Shown here piece after piece: positions 7,047 to 15,475 of a stretch of DNA of 19,684 nt (positions are counted from its first letter, which is position 1; the number at the start of each line of letters is the position of its first letter). Source of the DNA: Candidatus Coatesiibacteriota bacterium (lineage in GTDB: Bacteria; JAFGND01); the NCBI GenBank assembly GCA_016927185.1, contig JAFGND010000051.1:1-19684 (forward strand). Direction: 5' to 3'. Under the pieces are notes generated by a model, which worked only from the letters and a program-made list of their open reading frames with translations, had not been told where the DNA came from and searched no databases. The position numbers were made by a program, and so were the translations under genes.

Positions 7047-8138
7047 ATGAAAGCTAGTAAATTCGAAAACAAGCATCTTGAAAGCATTCCTGTTTATATT
7101 CCTGGTAAACCTATAAGCGAAGTGAGACGAGAACTTGGTATCGAAGGCGATTTCATAAAACTGGCTTCCAATGAGAGCCCCTATGGCTGCTCTGACAAAG
7201 CCAAGGAGGCTGCTGCTTCAGCAATAAATGAAAGCTGGCTTTATCCAGATGGGACTAGCTTTTATTTGAGAAAAAGTATAGCCGATTTCTATGGCTTGCC
7301 ATTCGAGAATGTTATTGTTGGAAGTGGCTCTGTTGAACTTATTGATTTATTGGCATTTGCATTTCTCAATAAGGATACCGAGCTTCTGACATCTGACAAG
7401 ACATTCCTGATGGCTCAAATAGCAGCCAAGAAAGTTAATGCATTGGAAAACATAGTCCCGACAACTCCCGGGTATGCATATGATGTAGATGAGATAATTT
7501 CAAGAATATCATCAAGAACAAGAATATTGTATATTGCAAATCCCAACAACCCAACCGGAACCTTTATAAACAATGAGGGAATAAAGAAGATAATGAATGC
7601 AGTGGATGATAATCTGATAGTTGTTTTCGATGAAGCTTATTACGAATATGCTGAGGATCAAATAGATACTTTGAGATATTTAAGGGAAAACAGGCAGGTA
7701 ATGATACTCAGGACTTTCTCGAAGGCATACGGTCTGGCAGGAATGAGAGTTGGTTACGGTTTATGTCATCCTGAATTGGTAGTCAGTCTTGACAAGATAA
7801 GAAATCCCTTCAATCTGACAATAATTGCCCAGGAAGCAGCTCTTGCAGCTTTGAAAGATCAGGAGCATATAAAAAAGGTAATTTACTTGAACAAGGCTGA
7901 AAGAATCTTCATGGAAGAAAGTCTCAAGAAACTGGGTTTGAAATATGTTCCATCAGTAACGAACTTCCTTCTGGTTGAATTTACAACGGACACAAAAAAA
8001 GTATATAATGACTTGTTAAAAAAAGGAATAATTGTACGTCCAGTAGCGAATTATGGCTTGCCTAATCATCTGAGAATATCTCTTGGAACAAGAAAGCAAA
8101 ATGAGCTGCTGTTGAAGGCTTTAGAAAACATTATTTAG
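7047..8138 (+). CDS. hisC: Histidinol-phosphate aminotransferase family protein (HisC)
   Basis: This PLP-dependent class I/II aminotransferase of 363 residues has the HisC hallmarks: KLASNESPYG (38-47), IANPNNPTGTF (163-173), the PLP-contacting FDEAYYEY (194-201), the Schiff-base lysine Lys226 in RTFSKAYGLAGMRVGYG, and a C-terminal LRISLGT. HisC converts imidazole acetol phosphate to histidinol phosphate with glutamate; paralogues act on aromatic amino acids. No other histidine biosynthesis gene is nearby, so the physiological substrate is uncertain. The ATG at 7047 follows an AAAGGA-containing SD (7035-7040). It stands alone, 111 bases after the glycosyltransferase gene and 154 before the pilus operon, and is probably transcribed from its own promoter. 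Confidence 0.9.
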   Translation: MKASKFENKHLESIPVYIPGKPISEVRRELGIEGDFIKLASNESPYGCSDKAKEAAASAINESWLYPDGTSFYLRKSIADFYGLPFENVIVGSGSVELIDLLAFAFLNKDTELLTSDKTFLMAQIAAKKVNALENIVPTTPGYAYDVDEIISRISSRTRILYIANPNNPTGTFINNEGIKKIMNAVDDNLIVVFDEAYYEYAEDQIDTLRYLRENRQVMILRTFSKAYGLAGMRVGYGLCHPELVVSLDKIRNPFNLTIIAQEAALAALKDQEHIKKVIYLNKAERIFMEESLKKLGLKYVPSVTNFLLVEFTTDTKKVYNDLLKKGIIVRPVANYGLPNHLRISLGTRKQNELLLKALENII

Positions 8139-8162
8139 GATATGTTTGCTAATGCTTTTTTT
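8123..8162 (+). terminator. Possible weak terminator after hisC
   Basis: AGAAAACAT (8123-8131) can pair with ATGTTTGCT (8142-8150) with one mismatch, and a run of seven T follows at 8156-8162. The stem is AT-rich and overlaps the stop codon, so termination would be inefficient. Confidence 0.3.
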
Positions 8163-8163
8163 A

Positions 8164-8219
8164 TTGACCTTTTTTTAGATTGTACGATAATTGACTTGTG
8201 TTAATATTTTGCATTAATA
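8164..8219 (+). promoter_or_regulatory. Two tandem promoter candidates for the pilus operon
   Basis: P1 is TTGACC (8164-8169), a 16-base spacer and GATAAT (8186-8191). P2 is TTGACT (8191-8196), a 17-base spacer and TTAATA (8214-8219). The two overlap at 8191. I see no sigma-54-type GG-N10-GC element, which is the pilin-gene promoter type in several proteobacteria. Either would give a leader of about 65-95 bases before the ATG at 8293. Confidence 0.5.
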
Positions 8220-8292
8220 AAATTTGGTAACTGATTAATTTTTTTGATATTAGTATATTGTAGTTAATTAAAAAGTTAGAAAGGGACTCTTA

Positions 8293-10008
8293 ATGAAAAA
8301 ACTAATAGGTGAATTGCTCCTTTCAAAAAATCTGATCACGGAGAAGCAACTTCAAGAAGCTCTTACAAGACAAACCTCCTCTGGAGGGAAATTAGGTTAT
8401 CACCTTCTTGAAATGGGAGTGATCACTCCTGAAAAACTGGCACAAGTTCTTGGAGAACAACACAATACTGAGTACGTTGATCTGACAAAAATAAACATCG
8501 CTCCTGAAATCTTGAAACTTGTCCCTGCTGAGATAGCCCAGCGATTCCAGGTTGTTCCTTACGAGCGCAGGGGAAGAATGCTCAAGGTAGCAATGGTTAA
8601 TCCTCATCAACTTGATCAGGTCAATGATTTAAGTTTCATAACAGGCTTTGATATTATTCCTGTTGTAGCACCAGAAAACTCTATTGCAAAAGCAATACTT
8701 AAATATTATAAAGTGAATGTCAGTCTGGCTGAAGTCATGAAGGATATAGAGAGTGAAGAGGAAATTGAATTCCTTGAAAGCGAGGAAGAAGACCAGTCAG
8801 AAATGGAAGAAGATGAAGGAGCGCTTGGAGACGATGCTCTGGCTGATGCACCAGTTGTCAAGCTTGTCAATACCATGATTAGCGAGGCAGTAATGAAAAG
8901 AGCATCAGATATTCATGTAGAGCCTTATGAAAAATTCCTTAGAGTAAGATATAGAATAGATGGTGTTTTGTACGAAATGATGAAACCACCACTTAAACTC
9001 AAGAATGCAATAGTTTCCCGCGTGAAGATCATGGCAAAACTAGATATTGCTGTGAAGCATCTACCGCAGGATGGTCGCGTGAAGATCAAGGTGCAAAACA
9101 AGACTATTGACTTGCGTGTGGCTACAATTCCAACAATGTTCGGGGAAAAACTTGAAATACGTATTCTGGACCGTTCACAGGTAAGCCTGGATATGACAAC
9201 CCTTGGATTCAATGATCATGCATTGGATACTTTCAAGAGAGTTATCACGCTTCCCTATGGGATAATTCTGGTTACTGGTCCAACAGGTTGTGGCAAGACT
9301 ACAACCCTCTATTCAGCAATAACTGAATTGAACAAGGTTTCTGAAAACATAATGACTGCTGAAGATCCTGTGGAGTTCAACCTGAGAGGAATCAATCAGG
9401 TGCAGGTAAATGAAAATGTGGGACTCACTTTTGCAAGTGCATTACGTGCCTTCCTGCGTCAGGATCCCGATATAATAATGGTTGGAGAAGTCCGTGACCT
9501 TGAAACTGCAGCCATTGCAATACGTGCAGCATTGACAGGTCACTTAGTATTCTCCACATCACATACAAATGATGCCCCAAGCACGGTTAACCGTCTTGTT
9601 GATTTAGGTGTTGAACCATTCCTCCTGGCATCATCATTGAAAATGGTTGTTTCACAGCGTTTGCTCAGAAAAGTATGCACAAAATGTGCTGCTCCTGTCA
9701 AGATTCATGCAGAATCCTACAAGGAAGCAGGTATTAATCCTGATGAAATGGAGAATGTCACTCCATTACAGGGAACGGGCTGTGATTATTGCAATCATAC
9801 TGGTTACAGGGGAAGAGTTGGAATATTCGAGGCAATGTCAATAGGTGACGTAATGAGTGAAATGATATTGGCTGGAGCAACAACATTCGAGCTCGAGAAA
9901 CAGGCCAAGAAAGATGGTATGATTAATCTTCATGACGACGCTGTCTTGAAGTTCAAGGCAGGCCAGACAACTCTTGAAGAAGTCATGAGAGAAACCATGT
10001 CAGTTTAG
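8293..10008 (+). CDS. pilB: Type IV pilus extension ATPase PilB/GspE, first copy
   Basis: Hexameric ATPases of this family power pilus extension or type II secretion from the cytoplasmic face. The order is MshEN-type N-terminal domain (about 1-150), a very acidic linker (about 150-185), then the ATPase core with Walker A GPTGCGKT (Lys335), an AEDPVEF Asp box, GEVRD Walker B region, a GHLVFSTSHTND His box, and a tetracysteine zinc site (CTKC and CDYC). The N-terminal MshEN motif is degenerate: Leu4 and Asn13 replace the usual Arg and Gly of repeat one, and Lys33 replaces Arg in repeat two, so cyclic-di-GMP binding may be weak or lost (inference). Length of 571 is typical. It is followed after 9 bases by a full paralogue, the pilT and pilC genes and a lipoprotein gene. 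Confidence 0.93.
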   Translation: MKKLIGELLLSKNLITEKQLQEALTRQTSSGGKLGYHLLEMGVITPEKLAQVLGEQHNTEYVDLTKINIAPEILKLVPAEIAQRFQVVPYERRGRMLKVAMVNPHQLDQVNDLSFITGFDIIPVVAPENSIAKAILKYYKVNVSLAEVMKDIESEEEIEFLESEEEDQSEMEEDEGALGDDALADAPVVKLVNTMISEAVMKRASDIHVEPYEKFLRVRYRIDGVLYEMMKPPLKLKNAIVSRVKIMAKLDIAVKHLPQDGRVKIKVQNKTIDLRVATIPTMFGEKLEIRILDRSQVSLDMTTLGFNDHALDTFKRVITLPYGIILVTGPTGCGKTTTLYSAITELNKVSENIMTAEDPVEFNLRGINQVQVNENVGLTFASALRAFLRQDPDIIMVGEVRDLETAAIAIRAALTGHLVFSTSHTNDAPSTVNRLVDLGVEPFLLASSLKMVVSQRLLRKVCTKCAAPVKIHAESYKEAGINPDEMENVTPLQGTGCDYCNHTGYRGRVGIFEAMSIGDVMSEMILAGATTFELEKQAKKDGMINLHDDAVLKFKAGQTTLEEVMRETMSV

Positions 10009-10017
10009 GAGGTCAAA

Positions 10018-11712
10018 GTGCGTCTAGGACAAATGTTAGTTGAATCCGGGATAATAACTGACAAGCAGTTGGAAGTTGCCCTTTCTGAACAGAGAAAATC
10101 AGGAGGAAGAATTGGATATACGCTCATTCGTTTTGGTTTTGCTACTGAAGATGATATTGCAAAAGCTCTTGGTCAGCAATATAATCTTCCATCCATAAAT
10201 CTTTCCAACATAATTCTTCCCTCAGATACTTTAAGCGTAATACCTGCTGAAGTTGCACAAAAGCATCAAGTCGTTCCCGTAGCAAGGAAAGGGAAGATAC
10301 TGGAAGTGGCAATGATAGATCCTTTCAATATTCATGCAATAGATGATATCGAGTTTGTTACAGGATACAGGGTAAAGCCCCTTGTATGTCCTGAAACAAC
10401 ATTAACAAGAGCTTTGAAAGAATATTATGATGTAAATACTGTTCTTACAAAAGTTATAAATGAGATTGAATCTGATGAAGGTGAGGTTGAAGTTGTAGAT
10501 GAAGGTGATGACGGACTTTCTGAAAGTGAGGTATCACAGGCAATCAATGATGCTCCTGTCATAAAGCTCGTTAATGATATCATTTCAGAGGCAGTCAAGA
10601 GAGAGGCTTCAGATATTCATGTTGAACCTTTCGAGAAGGAATTTGTAGTAAGATACAGGATTGATGGAGCATGTCATGATGTAATGCATCCACCAATGAG
10701 TCTTAAAAATGCAATTATCTCGCGCATAAAGATCATGAGTGAAATGAATATAGCAGAAAAGCGTGTATGCCAGGATGGGCGTATAAAAATAAATGTACAG
10801 GGAAGAACAATAGACCTTCGCGTAAGTGCTGTTCCTGTCCTTGCCGGCGAAAAAATTGTAATGCGTATTCTTGACAAGGGATCCTTGAGTTTTGATTTGA
10901 CAGTACTTGGATTCCCTAAAGCTTCGCTTGACAGATTCATAAAAGCTATTGAAAGTCCTTTCGGCATTGTATTGGTTACAGGCCCTACAGGATCTGGCAA
11001 GACAACAACTCTGTATTCAGCACTCTCTAGATTGAACAAGGAAACAGTCCATATCATGACTGCTGAAGATCCTATTGAATACCATCTTGATGGACTCAAT
11101 CAGGTGCAGATACATGAGGAAATTGGACTTGATTTTGCAAATACATTACGTGCAATGCTGCGTCAGGATCCTAATATAATTATGGTTGGAGAAATACGTG
11201 ACCATGAAACTGCGGCAATAGCTATAAAGGCATCCCTGACAGGACATCTGGTTCTTTCCACAATTCATACTAATGATGCACCTTCTACTATACACAGGCT
11301 TATTGATATGGGAATTCAACCATTCCTTGTATCATCTGCAACAAGATTGATTATGGCACAAAGACTTGTGAAGAAAATCTGTCCAAGATGCAAGGAAAAG
11401 GTTACATATAAAGATGAGAAATTCGAAGAACTGGATATGAATCCCAATGATTACAGAGACATAACACTTTACAAAGGCAAGGGATGTTCCAAATGCAATA
11501 ATACCGGATACAAGGGACGTATTGGAATATATGAAGTTATGAGTATAACCAATGAAGTCAGGGAACTGATTTTAGAGAAGAAATCTACTCAGTCCATAAA
11601 GAAATTAGCTACTGATCAGGGCATGATAACCCTGCGCGGAGATGCAATATTAAAAATGGTTGATGGAATTACAACACTTGAAGAAGTTAAACGTGTAACT
11701 GCTTCAGATTAA
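10018..11712 (+). CDS. pilB: Type IV pilus extension ATPase PilB/GspE, second copy
   Basis: This 564-residue paralogue of the preceding gene has the same layout: MshEN domain, acidic linker (about 150-180), Walker A GPTGSGKT (Lys328), AEDPIEY, GEIRDHET, STIHTND and a CxxC/CxxC zinc site. Residues 2-54 fit the cyclic-di-GMP-binding MshEN consensus exactly in spacing: repeat one 2-25 (RLGQMLVESG...Q), a 5-residue linker, repeat two 31-54 (RIGYTLIRFG...Q). The start is GTG behind GGAGG (10008-10012) that begins at the last base of the previous stop codon, so translation is tightly coupled. Two adjacent extension ATPases suggest either two pilus states or a hetero-hexamer (inference). Alternatively one serves a type II secretion-like system. 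Confidence 0.93.
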   Translation: MRLGQMLVESGIITDKQLEVALSEQRKSGGRIGYTLIRFGFATEDDIAKALGQQYNLPSINLSNIILPSDTLSVIPAEVAQKHQVVPVARKGKILEVAMIDPFNIHAIDDIEFVTGYRVKPLVCPETTLTRALKEYYDVNTVLTKVINEIESDEGEVEVVDEGDDGLSESEVSQAINDAPVIKLVNDIISEAVKREASDIHVEPFEKEFVVRYRIDGACHDVMHPPMSLKNAIISRIKIMSEMNIAEKRVCQDGRIKINVQGRTIDLRVSAVPVLAGEKIVMRILDKGSLSFDLTVLGFPKASLDRFIKAIESPFGIVLVTGPTGSGKTTTLYSALSRLNKETVHIMTAEDPIEYHLDGLNQVQIHEEIGLDFANTLRAMLRQDPNIIMVGEIRDHETAAIAIKASLTGHLVLSTIHTNDAPSTIHRLIDMGIQPFLVSSATRLIMAQRLVKKICPRCKEKVTYKDEKFEELDMNPNDYRDITLYKGKGCSKCNNTGYKGRIGIYEVMSITNEVRELILEKKSTQSIKKLATDQGMITLRGDAILKMVDGITTLEEVKRVTASD

Positions 11713-11723
11713 GGGGGGATAGA

Positions 11724-12797
11724 ATGATTACTATTCATGAGCTTTTGGAGGAAATGGTTGGCAAGAAATCAACTGACCTTCATATAACTGCGGGAGCTCC
11801 TCCAATATACAGAATTGATGGTGAGCTTGTAAGAACAGAATATGAAGAACTGAGTCCTGCAATGACACAGAGATTGATATACTCTATACTTACAGAAGAC
11901 CAGAAAAAGAGATTCGAAACCCATAAAGAACTGGACTTGTCATTCGGTCTAAAAGGGGTAAGCAGATTCAGATGCAATGTTTTTCTGCAGCGTGGCTGTG
12001 TAGCAGCAGCAATGAGAACAATCCCTTATGAAATCCTAACCTTCAAGGAGTTAGGCCTTCCTGATGTTGTTCCCAAACTATGCAGAAAGAAAAAAGGCCT
12101 GATTCTGGTTACCGGTCCTACTGGTTCAGGAAAAACTACTACCCTGGCTTCCATGCTTGACATGATAAACAATGAAAGACCTGAGCATATAATAACTGTG
12201 GAAGATCCTATTGAATATGTTTTCAAGCACAGGAAAGCCATGGTTAATCAAAGAGAAGTAGGTGCAGATACTGATTCTTTTGGTAATGCCTTGAAATATG
12301 TTCTGCGTCAGGATCCTGATGTTGTGCTGATAGGAGAGATGCGTGATATAGAAACCATGAAAGTGGCTCTTACTGTAGCAGAAACAGGGCATTTGACATT
12401 TGCAACATTGCATACGAATTCTACTGCAGAAACAATCAACCGTTTGATTGACTCCTTCCCGGCAGAACAACAAGGACAGGTACGTTCTCAGCTAGCCTTC
12501 GTTCTCGAGGCTGTCATATGCCAGCAGCTCATAAGAAGGGCAAATGGAAAGGGAAGAACTCTTGCTGCAGAACTTATGGTTGTTACTCCTGCAATAAGAG
12601 CAGCTGTCCGTGAAGAGAAAGTACATCAAATCTACGGCATGATGCAGGCAGGACAGAAGTACGGAATGCAGACATTGAACCAATGCTTGTTCAGGATGTA
12701 TACTGAAGGAAAGATTTCGTACGAAAGTGCTATGATATATTCTACGATACCTGATGAACTTGAAAGAATGATAATTGAAAGTCAGAAACAGAAATAG
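11724..12797 (+). CDS. pilT: Type IV pilus retraction ATPase PilT
   Basis: PilT depolymerises the pilus and drives twitching motility, DNA uptake and related functions. The 357-residue protein has the short PilT N-terminal PAS-like domain (DLHITAGAPPIYRIDGEL), Walker A GPTGSGKT (131-138, Lys137), the EDPIEYVF Asp box, the GEMRDIET Walker B region and ATLHTNS His box. The C-terminal PilT signature normally reads AIRNLIRE; here it is AIRAAVRE, so two or three positions are changed. It lacks the MshEN domain and zinc site, which separates it from the two PilB genes before it. It starts with ATG behind AAGGGGGG (11711-11718) with a 5-base spacer and is followed 9 bases later by pilC. Confidence 0.94.
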   Translation: MITIHELLEEMVGKKSTDLHITAGAPPIYRIDGELVRTEYEELSPAMTQRLIYSILTEDQKKRFETHKELDLSFGLKGVSRFRCNVFLQRGCVAAAMRTIPYEILTFKELGLPDVVPKLCRKKKGLILVTGPTGSGKTTTLASMLDMINNERPEHIITVEDPIEYVFKHRKAMVNQREVGADTDSFGNALKYVLRQDPDVVLIGEMRDIETMKVALTVAETGHLTFATLHTNSTAETINRLIDSFPAEQQGQVRSQLAFVLEAVICQQLIRRANGKGRTLAAELMVVTPAIRAAVREEKVHQIYGMMQAGQKYGMQTLNQCLFRMYTEGKISYESAMIYSTIPDELERMIIESQKQK

Positions 12798-12806
12798 AGG
12801 AGGTGG

Positions 12807-14024
12807 ATGATGCAAGTTTATATCTGGAAAGGGATCAACGCAGCGGGAAAAGAGATTACTGCTGAGATGGAAGCTGATAGTGAAGAACAAGTAATTGCTG
12901 CGCTAAGAAGAAGGAAATTAAAAATAATAAGTGTAAGAAAGAAACCTGCAGAACTGAGGCTTCCGTTCGGCAGGGGGGGATCAGTTTCCGTAAAGGACCT
13001 GGCTATTTTTACAAGACAGTTTTCTACAATGATTAATGCAGGATTGCCTCTGGATCAGTGCCTTAATATCCTGAGCAAGCAGGCTGAAAAAGAATCATTC
13101 CAGAAAGCCATAGCAAAAATCAACCAGGAAGTTGAAAAAGGTTCAACACTTGCAGAGGCTTTAGCCAAATTCAAGAATATTTTCAATGATCTTTATATTA
13201 ATATGGTGAAAGCAGGAGAAGCTGGAGGTATTCTGGATCAGATTCTTCACCGTCTGGCATTATTCCTTGAAAAATCTGATCAGTTGAGAAGAAAAGTGTT
13301 TGCAGCAATGATGTATCCTGTTGTTATTACTTTCGTTGCCATTGGAGCAACCTCTTTCATGCTTTTGTTCATCATCCCAATATTTGCCACAATGTTTGCA
13401 GGATTTGGAGCAAAATTGCCTTTGCCGACAAGAATTGTGGTTTTCATGGCTGATGTATTGAGAGGCTACTGGTGGCTTATCTTAAGTATCATTGCAGGCG
13501 TATTTCTTGCATTGCGAGCCTACAAAAAAACGGATCAGGGAGAGAAAGTCCTGGATGGCTTGAAATTGAAGGCACCAGTATTCGGTGATATTATCAAGAA
13601 AATAGCTGTGGCAAGATTCACAAGAACACTTGGGACACTTCTTAATTCAGGAGTGCCTATTATAGAGGGATTAATAGTGACTTCAAAAACAACTGGAAAC
13701 AGGGTAATAGGTGATGCCATCCTTTCAGCAAGAATTTCGATCTCAGAAGGTCAGACAATTGCTGCACCGCTTGAGAAAACAAGAGTTTTCCCTCCAATGG
13801 TTATTCAGATGATAGAAGTTGGAGAACAGACTGGTAACCTGGACGAAATGTTAAACAAGGTGGCAGATTTCTACGATGATGAAGTTGATACTGCCGTAAG
13901 CGGTATAATGTCCATCCTTGAACCTATTATCATAGTGGCATTAGGTGTACTTATCGGTGGAATGGTTATAGCAATGTACTTGCCATTGTTCGATATTATA
14001 AAGGTTGCAGGAGGATCAAAATAA
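12807..14024 (+). CDS. pilC: Type IV pilus inner-membrane platform protein PilC
   Basis: PilC/GspF forms the membrane platform between the ATPases and the growing pilin fibre. The 405-residue product has a basic N-terminal region and two T2SSF domains, each opening with the family pattern (LAIFTRQFSTMINAGLPL near 70 and VARFTRTLGTLLNSGVPI near 270). Three membrane segments are visible near 169-198, 220-240 and 370-395. SD GAGGAGGT (12797-12804) gives 3 bases to the ATG at 12807 and 6 to the ATG at 12810; the latter may be the real start (404 residues). It is the usual third element of a PilB-PilT-PilC cassette. Its last codons contain the SD of the next gene. Confidence 0.94.
   Translation: MMQVYIWKGINAAGKEITAEMEADSEEQVIAALRRRKLKIISVRKKPAELRLPFGRGGSVSVKDLAIFTRQFSTMINAGLPLDQCLNILSKQAEKESFQKAIAKINQEVEKGSTLAEALAKFKNIFNDLYINMVKAGEAGGILDQILHRLALFLEKSDQLRRKVFAAMMYPVVITFVAIGATSFMLLFIIPIFATMFAGFGAKLPLPTRIVVFMADVLRGYWWLILSIIAGVFLALRAYKKTDQGEKVLDGLKLKAPVFGDIIKKIAVARFTRTLGTLLNSGVPIIEGLIVTSKTTGNRVIGDAILSARISISEGQTIAAPLEKTRVFPPMVIQMIEVGEQTGNLDEMLNKVADFYDDEVDTAVSGIMSILEPIIIVALGVLIGGMVIAMYLPLFDIIKVAGGSK
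14009..14014 (+). promoter_or_regulatory. Strong SD without a canonical start codon
   Basis: AGGAGG at 14009-14014 lies in the end of pilC. In frame with the downstream gene there is an ATA at 14021 (6-base spacer) and an ATC at 14024 (9-base spacer), but no ATG, GTG or TTG until 14051, which has no suitable SD. This points to initiation at ATA or ATC. Confidence 0.6.
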
Positions 14025-15460
14025 TCAGAAAAAAACTGCTTTTTGCAGGATTGATATTCTTCATATTGAGCTGTACGGCATCTGTCAAGAACAGGTCTCT
14101 TGAGGATATTATTCCTGCTAATTCAGCAGCAATTGCAAGGATTTCCAGCTTGTCAAAAGCAAAAAACATACTGGAGATCTTTATTGCACTAAAGCCTGAA
14201 AAACTGGATTTTGATGGAGGCGTTATCAGGGAACTGATAATGCTTCTATCCAAACCTGAAAATGGTTTTTCCCAGGACAAACCTGTTGGCCTGGTTTATC
14301 TGCCATCAGGAAAATCCATATTTTTCTTCCAGATTGAAGACAGAAAAAAGGCTGAATCTTTCATTAAATCTAAAAAAGACAAGAATGAGAAATCGACTGA
14401 TAATATTTTCAAACTGCAAGGAAAGGACATTTTTGCAGCTTTTCAGGACAATTTTCTTCTGCTTTCAGAAAGCAGACCTGATATTGCTTCACAGTTAGCA
14501 TTGACATTGCCAACTGATTTCAGGAAGGCTTTTCCCTCGGTAGTGAAAGAGATAAAGGAAAAAATCCCTGAATTTCTGCTTTATATTGACATTCCCAAAG
14601 CCAAACTGAAGGAGATGGAAAATCTTCCTTTCAAGGGAAAGTCATTTCTTCTGAGTGTAAATACTCAACAGACAGATTTCGCTTTTGCACAGCTTGAAGT
14701 AGAACCTTCTCCTTTAGTAAACCAGTATACTTCAGGTTCCCAGATAGAATGGGATATTTCAAATCTTCTTCCAGATTCACCTCTTGTCTTGATAAGAACT
14801 GGCATTCCTACAGCAATCGCAGAGAACCTTCTTCCATTACTGATTGGGGCAAAAGTTATAAAACCTTTTTCCTCTTTCGCTCCTGAAATAATCCAGAAAT
14901 CGGAAGGTATTTCTCTTGCACTCCTGGCTCCAAAATCCGGTTCTGAAGGAAACTATACCCAAAATATGATGAATTTAATTCTTTCTGGGCAGAATATGCA
15001 ATCTGTATTGAAAAACCCAATACTCAATCAGATCGTGCTTTTAATAAAACTCAAAGAACCAGATGACATGCAGAAAACCTTGAATGAAATACAGAAACTT
15101 AGTCTCAAGACAAAGGATAAATACGATATTCAGATAGAGCTGGGAGGACCTTCAAAGGATGATCCCAACTCAGTCCTGTTTTCATATGGAAGTTACAAGG
15201 GCATGGTTTCATTGAAGGACAGCACTCTTGTTGTTAAAAGCGCAAATCAGGGAAAATCTTCATCCAGGAAATCATTACCTGACAAGATGAAAGGCAAGAA
15301 TATTGCCTGCTGTTTAGTTGAAGTGGAAACACTTACCAAATTATCAGAGAATATTCCAGTTGCCGGTCAGGTTCTTGGCAAGATACCATGGAAGCAAATT
15401 TCAGGTGAACTTGTCCAGAATGAGGCTAGATTCACCCTTATTCTAAGCGGCGAAAAATAG
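14021..15460 (+). CDS. DUF3352-like lipoprotein after the pilus motor genes
   Basis: The product is about 479 residues from the ATA at 14021 (or 478 from ATC 14024; only 469 from TTG 14051). The longer start creates a full lipoprotein signal: basic RKK, hydrophobic LLFAGLIFFILS and a lipobox ending in Cys18 (ILSC). The TTG start would remove the basic part and has no SD. After the lipid anchor the protein has IIPANSAAIARISS, typical of DUF3352-like exported proteins, and repeated alpha/beta stretches without catalytic motifs. I assign the family only tentatively. It is translationally coupled to pilC, whose stop codon overlaps the ATA by two bases. A role in pilus assembly or retention at the envelope is inference from position. 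It ends 15 bases before the convergent polyferredoxin gene. Confidence 0.72.
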   Translation: MIRKKLLFAGLIFFILSCTASVKNRSLEDIIPANSAAIARISSLSKAKNILEIFIALKPEKLDFDGGVIRELIMLLSKPENGFSQDKPVGLVYLPSGKSIFFFQIEDRKKAESFIKSKKDKNEKSTDNIFKLQGKDIFAAFQDNFLLLSESRPDIASQLALTLPTDFRKAFPSVVKEIKEKIPEFLLYIDIPKAKLKEMENLPFKGKSFLLSVNTQQTDFAFAQLEVEPSPLVNQYTSGSQIEWDISNLLPDSPLVLIRTGIPTAIAENLLPLLIGAKVIKPFSSFAPEIIQKSEGISLALLAPKSGSEGNYTQNMMNLILSGQNMQSVLKNPILNQIVLLIKLKEPDDMQKTLNEIQKLSLKTKDKYDIQIELGGPSKDDPNSVLFSYGSYKGMVSLKDSTLVVKSANQGKSSSRKSLPDKMKGKNIACCLVEVETLTKLSENIPVAGQVLGKIPWKQISGELVQNEARFTLILSGEK

Positions 15461-15471
15461 GGATTTTTTCG
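15451..15471. terminator. Possible bidirectional AT-rich hairpin between convergent genes
   Basis: CGAAAAAT (15451-15458) pairs with ATTTTTTCG (15463-15471) around an AGGG loop, with one bulged T. It overlaps the stop codon at 15458-15460 and lies just outside the other gene's end at 15476. Its A and T arms could serve as U-tracts on either strand. The stem is weak. Confidence 0.35.
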
Positions 15472-15475
15472 GTTT

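Noticed and set aside
10674-11099. Long minus-strand reading frame of 141 codons inside the second pilB
   Set aside because: It lies wholly within a strongly conserved ATPase gene, and parallel antisense frames occur in the paralogue; it is a codon-bias shadow.
8293-11712. Recent tandem duplication or assembly artefact of pilB
   Set aside because: The two copies differ in many residues, in length and in linker sequence, so they are diverged paralogues rather than a duplicated assembly segment.
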